DNA of 64,000 bases from Flavobacteriales bacterium. Its GTDB lineage: Bacteria > Bacteroidota > Bacteroidia > NS11-12g > UBA9320. The translations under genes were made by a program, and so were the position numbers. Under the pieces are notes generated by a model. It ran no database searches. It was given only the letters and a program-made list of their open reading frames with translations, and was not told where the DNA came from. Positions 47,348-54,332 of this stretch are shown here, one piece after another. Position 1 is the stretch's first letter, and every line of letters begins with the position of its first letter. The DNA is taken from NCBI GenBank assembly GCA_020635435.1, contig JACJZU010000001.1, positions 310,001 through 374,000 on the forward strand, given 5' to 3'.

Positions 47348-47421
47348 GCCTCCATAGCTCAGTTGGTTAGAGCGACGGACTGTTAATCCGCAGGTCCCAG
47401 GTTCAAGTCCTGGTGGGGGCG
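47348..47421 (+). tRNA. tRNA-Asn (anticodon GTT)
   Basis: A 74-base cloverleaf. The acceptor strands GCCTCCA and TGGGGGC pair with one G-T, the D-stem is GCTC/GAGC, the anticodon loop is CTGTTAA, the T-arm is CCAGG-TTCAAGT-CCTGG, and the discriminator base is G. The 27-43 pair is an A-C mismatch. The CCA end is not encoded. A terminator follows. Confidence 0.93.
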
Positions 47422-47430
47422 CTTGACAAA

Positions 47431-47458
47431 AACCCGCAGTTATGCGGGTTTTTTTTTT
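47431..47458 (+). terminator. Terminator of tRNA-Asn
   Basis: AACCCGCA pairs with TGCGGGTT around a four-base loop, then ten T. It lies 10 bp after the tRNA. Confidence 0.9.
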
Positions 47459-47529
47459 ATTAGCAGTTTTTCAGGACACAGAAATTTGTCCGCCGTATTA
47501 AATGCGAAGGTGGAAGTCCTCCGCATTCC

Positions 47530-47559
47530 GTGCTCACCTTTCCGCGATTTGTGTTAGAA
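47530..47559 (+). promoter_or_regulatory. Probable AraC direct-repeat operator before araC
   Basis: GTGCTCACC at 47530 and GTGTTAGAA at 47551 are 21 bp apart, two helical turns. The second half-site region TTCCGCGATTTGTGTTA (47540-47556) matches 15 of 17 bases at 48560-48576 before the SDR genes. Confidence 0.5.
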
Positions 47560-47577
47560 CCCGAACAGCCATTGCCA

Positions 47578-47585
47578 TAGCTTTG
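47578..47585 (+). promoter_or_regulatory. -7 promoter element for araC
   Basis: TAGCTTTG matches TAnnTTTG, 14 bases before the ATG at 47600, and lies 18 bp downstream of the proposed operator. Confidence 0.5.
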
Positions 47586-47599
47586 TACAGAGCATCAAA

Positions 47600-48508
47600 A
47601 TGAACGATCCGGTTATTCACTCCAAATCAATTACAGAAATTTCAGCTGTTTTCAGAGCCGGAAAGCCCACGCATCCCCTGATCACCATTCTTGACACCCG
47701 GAAATTGGCTTATGGAGAGGAAACCGTCGGAAAGCGGTTCTCATCTGATCTCTATTGCATCGCCCTGAAGGACTCCAATTGTGGCATCGACTACGGACGC
47801 AATACCTACGATTTTGACGATGGGGTTCTCATTTTTACTGGTCCAAACCAGATCATCACAGTCAAGAAACCTCAGGAGATCGATCAGGTCAAAGGTTGGA
47901 TGCTGTATTTCCATCCAGATCTTATACGTAAAACCAACCTCGGCGCGAAAATTGACACGTATACTTTCTTCAATTACGAGGTCCATGAAGCTCTTCATCT
48001 CTCCTCACAAGAACAACAAACCCTGAATCAAATCATCGCGCTGATCGAAGACGAGATCAATGAACGCATCGATAATCACAGTCAGCAAGTCCTCGTTTCA
48101 AATATTGAATTGCTCCTGAATTACTCTATGCGATTCTATGAAAGACAATTCAATACCCGATCTGCTTCTAACCAGGATATTGTTTCTCACGTGGAGTCGC
48201 TTTTAAAGAACTATTATCTGGATAATGACCTCATCGAAAAAGGACAGCCCAGCATTCAATATTTAGCTGAAAAATGCAATCTTTCGGCAAGCTACCTCAG
48301 CGATCTGCTCACGAAATTCACCGGTCGTTCCGCTAAAGACCACATCAATGATTTTCTCATTGAAAAAGCCAAAGACCTGCTCATTCATTCTTCCGACTCA
48401 ATTAGTGGAATTGCATATACCCTTGGCTTTAACTATCCGCATTATTTCGGAAGACTCTTTAAGCAAAAAACCGGTAAAACCCCTGTTGAATACCGACAGC
48501 TCAATTGA
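47600..48508 (+). CDS. AraC-family transcriptional regulator
   Basis: 302 residues. The N-terminal part (about 1-180) is a beta-rich sensing domain of the cupin type seen in Bacteroidota AraC proteins (DDGVLIFTGPNQIITV). The C-terminal 100 residues hold two helix-turn-helix motifs: IQYLAEKCNLSASYLSDLLTKFTG with HINDFLIEKAKDLL, and ISGIAYTLGFNYPHYFGRLFKQKTGKTPVEY, the classical AraC ending. The ligand is unknown. It precedes two SDR genes on the same strand. Matching half-sites before its own gene and before the SDR pair suggest autoregulation and control of the operon. The start has a promoter element 14 bp upstream. Confidence 0.9.
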   Translation: MNDPVIHSKSITEISAVFRAGKPTHPLITILDTRKLAYGEETVGKRFSSDLYCIALKDSNCGIDYGRNTYDFDDGVLIFTGPNQIITVKKPQEIDQVKGWMLYFHPDLIRKTNLGAKIDTYTFFNYEVHEALHLSSQEQQTLNQIIALIEDEINERIDNHSQQVLVSNIELLLNYSMRFYERQFNTRSASNQDIVSHVESLLKNYYLDNDLIEKGQPSIQYLAEKCNLSASYLSDLLTKFTGRSAKDHINDFLIEKAKDLLIHSSDSISGIAYTLGFNYPHYFGRLFKQKTGKTPVEYRQLN

Positions 48509-48549
48509 GTCGGATCTAACTCGATCGGTTTCTGAATCTTCGGGATATT

Positions 48550-48579
48550 GTGTTCAACATTCCGCTATTCGTGTTAAAC
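48550..48579 (+). promoter_or_regulatory. Probable AraC direct-repeat operator before the SDR genes
   Basis: GTGTTCAAC at 48550-48558 and GTGTTAAAC at 48571-48579 are 8/9 identical and exactly 21 bp apart. They share the layout of the site before araC. Confidence 0.55.
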
Positions 48580-48633
48580 TACCTATTTGAACACCAGGAC
48601 TTTTGTTTCATCAAACATTCAATAAATAAAACG

Positions 48634-49509
48634 ATGAAACACAAAATTTTAGTGACCGGTGCCAGCGGTTCTTTTGGTCAATTGGCATGCATTCAACTCG
48701 TTGAAAAAGGACATGGTGTGGTAGGTACCATGCGCACTTTGGATGGAAGGAATGCGGAACTGGCTAAACGACTCCAGGCGGCGGGAGTAGGCTTGGTAGA
48801 GATGGATTTAACAAATGAAGAAAGCGTTATCTCAGGCGTCAATTCGACCATAGAGATGATGGGTGGTTTGGATACCGTATTTAGCAATGCGGGAATAGGA
48901 GCCAATGGCGTTTTGGAGTGCTTCACGGCAGAGGATCTGCAAAATGTATTTGATGTCAACGTGTTCGGAGTTCAGCGATTGATGCGTGCGGTTCTGCCCC
49001 ACCTGAGGAAACAGGGAAAAGGCTCAATTATTCACACATCAAGCTGTATAGGACGGATCACGACTCCTTTTCTGGCGGCTTACTCAGCTTCCAAATACGC
49101 GCTCGAGTCTTTGGCCGATGGTTACAGGGCTGAATTAGCAGGGTTTGGAATTGAGTCGTGTATTATTGAGCCCGGAGGGATGCCCACCGCATTCATGGGT
49201 GCCATGATAAGACCGGCCGACGAAGAACGAGCAAAGGAATATGGTGAGATGGCCGATCTTCCATATGCTTCATTGCAATCATATGTGGAGTACATTGAGA
49301 CGATTCCTGAGCAAAAACCGGAACGTGTCGCCGAAGCGGTGGCAGAACTGATAGACACCCCTTTTGGAGAGAAACCGTACCGAACAGTTGTTGATTTTTC
49401 AGGATTAAAAGCAGCGATTGAAAGTTATAACAACACCCTCCATCAAACTACTAAAGGCGTGTATACCGCCAATGGTGTGGCAGATCTTTTAAAACTAAAC
49501 AAAGATTAA
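48634..49509 (+). CDS. Short-chain dehydrogenase/reductase 1
   Basis: 291 residues from the ATG at 48634; upstream codons of the frame overlap the operator region. It is a Rossmann-fold NAD(P)-dependent oxidoreductase. The cofactor loop is VTGASGSFGQLA (TGxxxGxx variant), the NAG-type motif is FSNAGIGANG, and the catalytic Tyr and Lys lie in YSASKYALES (YxxxK) with Ser in HTSSCIGR. The C-terminal region (EPGGMPTAFMG onward) is substrate-specific and longer than minimal SDRs. The substrate is unknown. It is the first of two SDR genes, one base apart from the second, and is probably under the AraC regulator. Confidence 0.87.
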   Translation: MKHKILVTGASGSFGQLACIQLVEKGHGVVGTMRTLDGRNAELAKRLQAAGVGLVEMDLTNEESVISGVNSTIEMMGGLDTVFSNAGIGANGVLECFTAEDLQNVFDVNVFGVQRLMRAVLPHLRKQGKGSIIHTSSCIGRITTPFLAAYSASKYALESLADGYRAELAGFGIESCIIEPGGMPTAFMGAMIRPADEERAKEYGEMADLPYASLQSYVEYIETIPEQKPERVAEAVAELIDTPFGEKPYRTVVDFSGLKAAIESYNNTLHQTTKGVYTANGVADLLKLNKD

Positions 49510-49510
49510 A

Positions 49511-50323
49511 ATGACTAAAACAATTTTGATCACCGGTGCAAGCAGTGGAATAGGGAAAGCCACTGCCCGGCATTTCCAACAACAGGGTTGGAATGTAATT
49601 GTTACTATGCGCTCTCCTGAAATGGAAACAGAGCTCCGCACAAAGAAGAATGTTCAATTAGAACGACTTGATGTGCTCGATAAAGAATCAATCGATCAAG
49701 CTCTAAAAAATGGGATTCAGAGATTTGGAAGAATTGATGCATTACTCAACAACGCCGGTTATGGCGCTTATGGTCCTTTGGAAACATTCCCACGTGAAAA
49801 TATCATCAGACAGTTCAATACGAACGTAATTGGTCTATTGGATGTGAGTAGGGCCATCATCCCCCACTTCCGGGAAAACAAGGATGGAGTTTTGGTTAAT
49901 ATTTCCTCCATCGGCGGACAAATGACCTTTGCTTTAGGTTCGCTCTATCACGGCACAAAGTTCGCCGTTGAAGGCATCTCCGAATCACTGTATTATGAAA
50001 TGGCACAAATAGGTGTTAAAGTGAAGATCATTCAGCCGGGTTTCATTTCAACCGATTTTGGAAGTCGCTCCTTCGATTTTCAAGCCGGAAATGTCCCGGA
50101 TTATCAACCACTTATCAAAGCCCTTTTCAAGCAATGGCAAAACCCGGAAAACATCGTATCTCCACCCGAACTCGTGGCTCGGGTGATCTTTGAGGCAGTT
50201 ACCGACGGAACAGATAAATTGAGATACAGGGCTCGTGCCGACGCAGAATTCCTCCTGGAAAAACGAAAAACAACTTCAGACGTGGAATTCCTGAATATGA
50301 TGAAAAAGCAATTAGCCGGTTAA
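49511..50323 (+). CDS. Short-chain dehydrogenase/reductase 2
   Basis: 270 residues, ATG one base after the previous stop codon, so likely translated from the same message. The cofactor motif is ITGASSGIGKAT, NNAGYGAYGPLE follows, and the catalytic triad residues are Ser in NISSIGGQM and Tyr/Lys in YHGTKFAVEG. The extended C-terminus (FEAVTDGTDKLRYRARADAEFLL) resembles SDRs near the classical family with a retinol- or ketoreductase-like form. It is only moderately similar to SDR 1, so the two may act on different steps. The substrate cannot be assigned. Confidence 0.87.
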   Translation: MTKTILITGASSGIGKATARHFQQQGWNVIVTMRSPEMETELRTKKNVQLERLDVLDKESIDQALKNGIQRFGRIDALLNNAGYGAYGPLETFPRENIIRQFNTNVIGLLDVSRAIIPHFRENKDGVLVNISSIGGQMTFALGSLYHGTKFAVEGISESLYYEMAQIGVKVKIIQPGFISTDFGSRSFDFQAGNVPDYQPLIKALFKQWQNPENIVSPPELVARVIFEAVTDGTDKLRYRARADAEFLLEKRKTTSDVEFLNMMKKQLAG

Positions 50324-50478
50324 GCAATACTCCAATACCTTCCAGACACATAGGATCAAACATTCGAATGAACTGTCTTGAGCTGATCAGTCCGATCGAA
50401 GCATTCATTGATGTAACTTCGAACTGTCGAGCTGAAGTTCAACACAACGATGCTCTTTGAGCAGTTTACCATTACATA

Positions 50479-51150
50479 ATGAATTACCTTGTCAATTCCC
50501 TTCTGTTTCTTCACATAGTTGGTGGTTCCGCAGGACTGATTACCGGAACACTCAATATCCTCGGGCGCAAGGGTGGCGTGAGACATAAAACGGTCGGCCG
50601 AATATTCTATTTTTCGATGCTCCTGGCTGGAACTTCAGCACTTATTCTTTCTCGAATTCACGAAAACAACTTCCTTTTCATGATCGGCATTTTCACGTTG
50701 TACATGGTTATTTCCGGGAAACGTTACCTAAAACATCGAACCGTGCCACTATCCGGCTCCTTGCCCCTCGAATGGACCCTCTGCGGGCTCATGTTCATTA
50801 CGGGTATGGTATTGATCGGTTCGGGCCTTTATGCGCTTTTCAGATCAAATCTGTTCGGTCTGGTTTTCCTAACCTTCGGAATCATCGGCCTACTCATGGT
50901 GAGGCAGGATTTCCTCAACTTTACGGGACGATCCGGTCGAGCTTACGGGCTGCTCACGCACCTTCAGCGCATGACCGGTGCATTTATTGCCTCCCTAACG
51001 GCATTCCTCGTGGTCAATGCACGCTATTTCCCGGATCAAATACCCGGGATCTTATTTTGGCTCCTCCCAACTGTGGTATTCACGCCACTTATTTCGAAAT
51101 GGAGCCGGAAATATGCTCAAAAAGTTGAACTTGAAGATTCCACACAATAA
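50479..51150 (+). CDS. Polytopic membrane protein (DUF2306-like)
   Basis: 223 residues with about six to seven membrane helices. The N-terminal phrase LFLHIVGGSAGLITGTLNIL followed by RKGGVRHKTVGRIFYFSM resembles DUF2306 proteins, where a conserved His and the GR motif are found near helix 1 and 2. Later parts (GLMFITGMVLIGSGLYALF, LVFLTFGIIGLLMV) are hydrophobic, and the C-terminus is basic and then acidic (KWSRKYAQKVELEDS). The function is unknown. It follows the second SDR by 155 bp and may be expressed separately. A possible hairpin terminator lies after the stop codon. Confidence 0.6.
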   Translation: MNYLVNSLLFLHIVGGSAGLITGTLNILGRKGGVRHKTVGRIFYFSMLLAGTSALILSRIHENNFLFMIGIFTLYMVISGKRYLKHRTVPLSGSLPLEWTLCGLMFITGMVLIGSGLYALFRSNLFGLVFLTFGIIGLLMVRQDFLNFTGRSGRAYGLLTHLQRMTGAFIASLTAFLVVNARYFPDQIPGILFWLLPTVVFTPLISKWSRKYAQKVELEDSTQ

Positions 51151-51163
51151 GGCCATGCGTATG

Positions 51164-51194
51164 AGTTGGATTCGGTCGTGGAATCCGACTCCAT
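51164..51194 (+). terminator. Possible terminator after the DUF2306-like gene
   Basis: AGTTGGATTC pairs with GAATCCGACT across a seven-base loop (one G-T pair), 14 bp after the stop. Only four T follow, so termination is uncertain. Confidence 0.4.
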
Positions 51195-51253
51195 TTTGAA
51201 CCCAAATGTTCTGAACTATGAGCCCTATTTTACCTGTGAGCATATCAAATTGC

Positions 51254-51293
51254 GTTTTGCAGCTCAAAACTGTCCGAATACGAGCCGCAAAAC
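51254..51293. repeat. Imperfect inverted repeat in the intergenic region before the Crp-type gene
   Basis: GTTTTGCAGCTC at 51254-51265 and GAGCCGCAAAAC at 51282-51293 are 11/12 complementary around a 16-base loop. The 308-bp region 51151-51458 has no gene; this and the hairpin at 51164 are the only structures seen. It could be an operator or a transcript structure. Confidence 0.35.
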
Positions 51294-51458
51294 AGGCTTC
51301 ATCAGTCATATTTGCTGGTAGGCATACTGCTTGTGATTTGCCAAATGTGGGATTGAGTTTGCGAAACAATACCTGCTTGTTCCGGAAGGGAGTAAACTGC
51401 GTTCAACCGCTTTCTCCCAAAACCAATGTTCCCTTCAATGTATTTTAGCGGTCTGTAA

Positions 51459-52034
51459 ATGAAAACAAGGATCAAGGCCTTTTTCGATTCCCTACAGCCC
51501 CTGCCGGATACGGAATGGAAGGCATTTGAAAGTTGCTTTGAACGGATGACCTTTCAAAAAGAGGAGGAACTTTTAAGCGAAGGTCGAGCCTGCGATTTCA
51601 TTGGTTTCATCGAATCAGGGGTCATCCGTTTCTTTCAGGTCAAAGATGGAACAGAAAAGGTAACGGCATTCTGGTTCTCCGGAGATTTCCTCAGCAATTA
51701 CAGAAGCTTTCTGTCGGGGCAGGCCTCCGATCATTACATTCAGGCACTCACGGATGGCTCCTATTACCGATTGAAACGCGAGGCACTCCTCAAATTATAC
51801 GATCAATTCCCGCTGATCGATCGACTCGGTCGACTTATGGCTGAGCGCCTGTACCTCATGGTCACCAACCGACTTGATAATCTGCTCAGTCAAACCCCTG
51901 AGGAACGTTACATGCAGCTGCAGTCTAAAAACTCCAAACTCCTTCAGGAAATTCCGCAATACATGGTGGCCTCCTACTTGGGTATAAGCCCGGAGAGTTT
52001 GAGTCGCATCCGAAAAAGACTCAGCACTCGGTGA
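51459..52034 (+). CDS. Crp/Fnr-family transcriptional regulator
   Basis: 191 residues. The N-terminal two thirds are a cyclic-nucleotide-binding-type beta-roll (EEELLSEGRACDFIGFIESGVIRFF, then FSGDFLSNYRSFLSG), followed by the long dimer helix and a C-terminal helix-turn-helix (IPQYMVASYLGISPESLSRIRKRL). The pocket lacks the canonical RxxS of cAMP-binding CRP, as in most Bacteroidota members, so the signal is unknown. There are no cysteines placed as in Fnr for an iron-sulfur cluster. The gene is preceded by a 308-bp gene-free region and followed after 77 bp by an outer-membrane protein that may be its target. Confidence 0.85.
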   Translation: MKTRIKAFFDSLQPLPDTEWKAFESCFERMTFQKEEELLSEGRACDFIGFIESGVIRFFQVKDGTEKVTAFWFSGDFLSNYRSFLSGQASDHYIQALTDGSYYRLKREALLKLYDQFPLIDRLGRLMAERLYLMVTNRLDNLLSQTPEERYMQLQSKNSKLLQEIPQYMVASYLGISPESLSRIRKRLSTR

Positions 52035-52111
52035 TTTCTTAACCAAAGTCAATCACCCGAACACAGCGGTCATCGCACTTTTGTCTCCTGAAAAGAACAA
52101 ACTTTTAAGAG

Positions 52112-52693
52112 ATGAAAAAACTAAGCCTCATTATCATTCTACTTGGTTTCTTAACGCAGGTTTCAGCCCAGAACTCTCCGGACGACACCTACTCACCCAA
52201 ATGGGGTGTTGAACTCAACCTGCTATGGCCGATCTTCCCGGGGAACATTTACAAAGGTCAGGTTACTTACGAAACCTGGCGGACGGATCAACTTGCGGGG
52301 GATGTCTATTTGGGATTTCACATTCGTCCGTTTGAATTCAGGGAAAGAGAAGGCGATTTTTCCAATTATGCCTTAACCTTTGGCTACAGGCAATTCATCT
52401 GGGAAAGGCTACATCTGGAACTCTATCAGGCCTTTGGACCCGGTTTCAACAGAAACAACGCGATCGATGGAAAAAACTACAACAGTTGGGATTATGAAGT
52501 GGGCTTCCTTGCGGGATACCGCTATGAATTCAAAACGATCGAAAAGAAAGATGGGAAGAAAATAACACCGTATCTCAGTTCACAACACGGTATGTTCTAC
52601 CTGGCCGCCCAGAGCAATCCACACCCGATCGTGGACTTTGAAGGCGAAAGACCATTTTACGTGGGAACATTGAATTTAGGGGTCAGGTTCTGA
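52112..52693 (+). CDS. Outer-membrane protein of unknown function
   Basis: 193 residues with a signal peptide (KLSLIIILLGFLTQVSAQ). The mature chain has regularly spaced aromatic amphipathic strands (WGVELNLLWPIF, YLGFHIRPFEF, YALTFGYRQFIWERLHLELYQAFGPGF, YEVGFLAGYRYEF) and ends in a strand with a terminal Phe (VGTLNLGVRF), the classic outer-membrane barrel ending. About eight strands would fit the length. The family was not identified. It follows the Crp/Fnr-type regulator by 77 bp on the same strand. Confidence 0.7.
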   Translation: MKKLSLIIILLGFLTQVSAQNSPDDTYSPKWGVELNLLWPIFPGNIYKGQVTYETWRTDQLAGDVYLGFHIRPFEFREREGDFSNYALTFGYRQFIWERLHLELYQAFGPGFNRNNAIDGKNYNSWDYEVGFLAGYRYEFKTIEKKDGKKITPYLSSQHGMFYLAAQSNPHPIVDFEGERPFYVGTLNLGVRF

Positions 52694-52873
52694 TCGAGGC
52701 GATCAGAACCGATCAGCGAAATGTGGATACACTGCCAATAGTGCGGCTGGATAAATGTGTCAGATCCGGTCAATCCGGACCTTTTATCGACCAACTGTTT
52801 CAAAAATTAACTTATAGTAATTTGTACTTTAAGTTTTTTGTTGTTTATTTGATGAACTTTTAAAAGGAAAAGA

Positions 52874-54235
52874 ATGAAAAAGACAGTTACTCTATTCAGC
52901 CTGATGGCCCTTGCAAGTATGGGTTTTGCTCAGGCACCTACTACCGGAGCTCCGGATCCTATGGATGCGGACTCGAATGTGATCTCCCTGTTCAGCGGTG
53001 CATATACCAATGTTGGTGTAAACTCCTGGAGAACGGATTGGTCGTCCGGTAAGCTCACCGACACAACCATCGATGGCAACGCCATGAAGAAATACTATGA
53101 TATGGGTGTTGTCGGCATTGAAACTACAGGTGCAAACCTGATCGATGCTTCTGAAATGACGCACATCAATTTCGACCTGTGGACCTCTGATGCGTCTGTT
53201 TTCAAGATCAAATTGGTTGATTTTGGTGCAGACGGGATCTACAGTCCTGCCAATATGGGTGGCGACGATTCGGAACATGAACTGGTTCTGGGAACGAACG
53301 ACAACAAAAATGAGTGGATCAATTACCAAATTCCTTTGACCTTCTTCACAGGTCTTACCGGTAAGGCGCACATGGCTCAGTATATCCTGGTTGCTGAACC
53401 ATTTGGGACTGCCACCGTTTACATCGACAACATCTACTTCAGCAAACGTCCGGCTGATGCCATGCCAACAGCAGCTGCTGCAGACCCAACAGCCGATGCC
53501 GCCGATGTTATTTCGATGTTCTGCGACAAGTACACCGATGTTACTGTGGACACCTGGAGAACCCCTTGGTCTACAGCTACTCTGGAAGATATACAGATCG
53601 ATGGCAACAACGTGAAGAAATACTCAGCCGTTGGTGTTATCGGTGTTGAAGCAGTTGGTGCAAATCTGATCGATGCGAGCGAGATGGATTATTTCCACAT
53701 CTCTGTATTCAGCCCAACTTTCAGTGCCTTCAAGGTCAAATTAGTTGACTGGGGTGCCGATGGCGGTTATGCAGGTGGCGATGATACAGAACACGAACTC
53801 ACTTTCGACGCGCCGGCTAAAGGCGAGTGGATCGATTACAAGATCGCGATGTCGGATTTTACAGGACTTACCAACCGCAGCAAACTGGCACAATTCATCT
53901 TCGTTGCTGAAACCCGCGGAATTCCAACTGTTTACATCGACAACGTTTACTTCAGCAAAGATGCCACCGGAAGCGTAAGCGATGCCGCTCAGAAGGGTAT
54001 ACGAGTTTATCCGAATCCGGCAACTTCAACGCTCAACATCGACCTCAACTCGTTCAGCGCAGGTATCGCCAAGGTGGAGATCTGCGACATTCACGGAAGA
54101 ACAGTACGCACCGAGGACTTGGGAGCGGATCAATTAACTCATTCCCTGGATGTGAGCGAATTGAAATCTGGAATCTACTTCGTGAACATGAAGAGCGACG
54201 GTAATATCTTCACTCAGCGAATTGTGATCGAATAA
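52874..54235 (+). CDS. T9SS-exported protein with two copies of a GH16-associated module
   Basis: 453 residues with a signal peptide (TVTLFSLMALASMGFAQ) and two tandem modules of about 165 residues (27-191 and 198-360). The repeats share ADxxDVIS(L/M)F, YTxVxVxxWRTxWS, ANLIDASEM, FKxKLVDxGADG and TVYIDN(I/V)YFSK. The last 80 residues are a T9SS type A domain (GIRVYPNPATS). This module is known fused to GH16 laminarinases in Bacteroidota, so a surface beta-glucan-binding role is inferred from that and from the location next to GH16, GH30 and phosphorylase genes. No catalytic residues are evident. It is transcribed toward the glucan operon, with a terminator after it. Confidence 0.82.
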   Translation: MKKTVTLFSLMALASMGFAQAPTTGAPDPMDADSNVISLFSGAYTNVGVNSWRTDWSSGKLTDTTIDGNAMKKYYDMGVVGIETTGANLIDASEMTHINFDLWTSDASVFKIKLVDFGADGIYSPANMGGDDSEHELVLGTNDNKNEWINYQIPLTFFTGLTGKAHMAQYILVAEPFGTATVYIDNIYFSKRPADAMPTAAAADPTADAADVISMFCDKYTDVTVDTWRTPWSTATLEDIQIDGNNVKKYSAVGVIGVEAVGANLIDASEMDYFHISVFSPTFSAFKVKLVDWGADGGYAGGDDTEHELTFDAPAKGEWIDYKIAMSDFTGLTNRSKLAQFIFVAETRGIPTVYIDNVYFSKDATGSVSDAAQKGIRVYPNPATSTLNIDLNSFSAGIAKVEICDIHGRTVRTEDLGADQLTHSLDVSELKSGIYFVNMKSDGNIFTQRIVIE

Positions 54236-54256
54236 TTCACGTCGCTACATAATACG

Positions 54257-54286
54257 AAAGGCCATCTTTTCAGGTGGCCTTTTTTT
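54257..54286 (+). terminator. Terminator of the glucan-binding protein gene
   Basis: AAAGGCCA at 54257-54264 pairs with TGGCCTTT at 54275-54282, then a T-run. It lies 22 bp after the stop, between convergent genes. Confidence 0.85.
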
Positions 54287-54332
54287 GTGCCCGGATTTCC
54301 CAATCCAAAAGGCTATTCCTGTGCTCAGCTGC

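Noticed and set aside
46877..47355. Protein-coding genes in the tRNA-derived repeat array
   Set aside because: Long frames exist on both strands only because the repeat lengths keep some frames open. They encode the same peptide over and over and lack start contexts or known folds.
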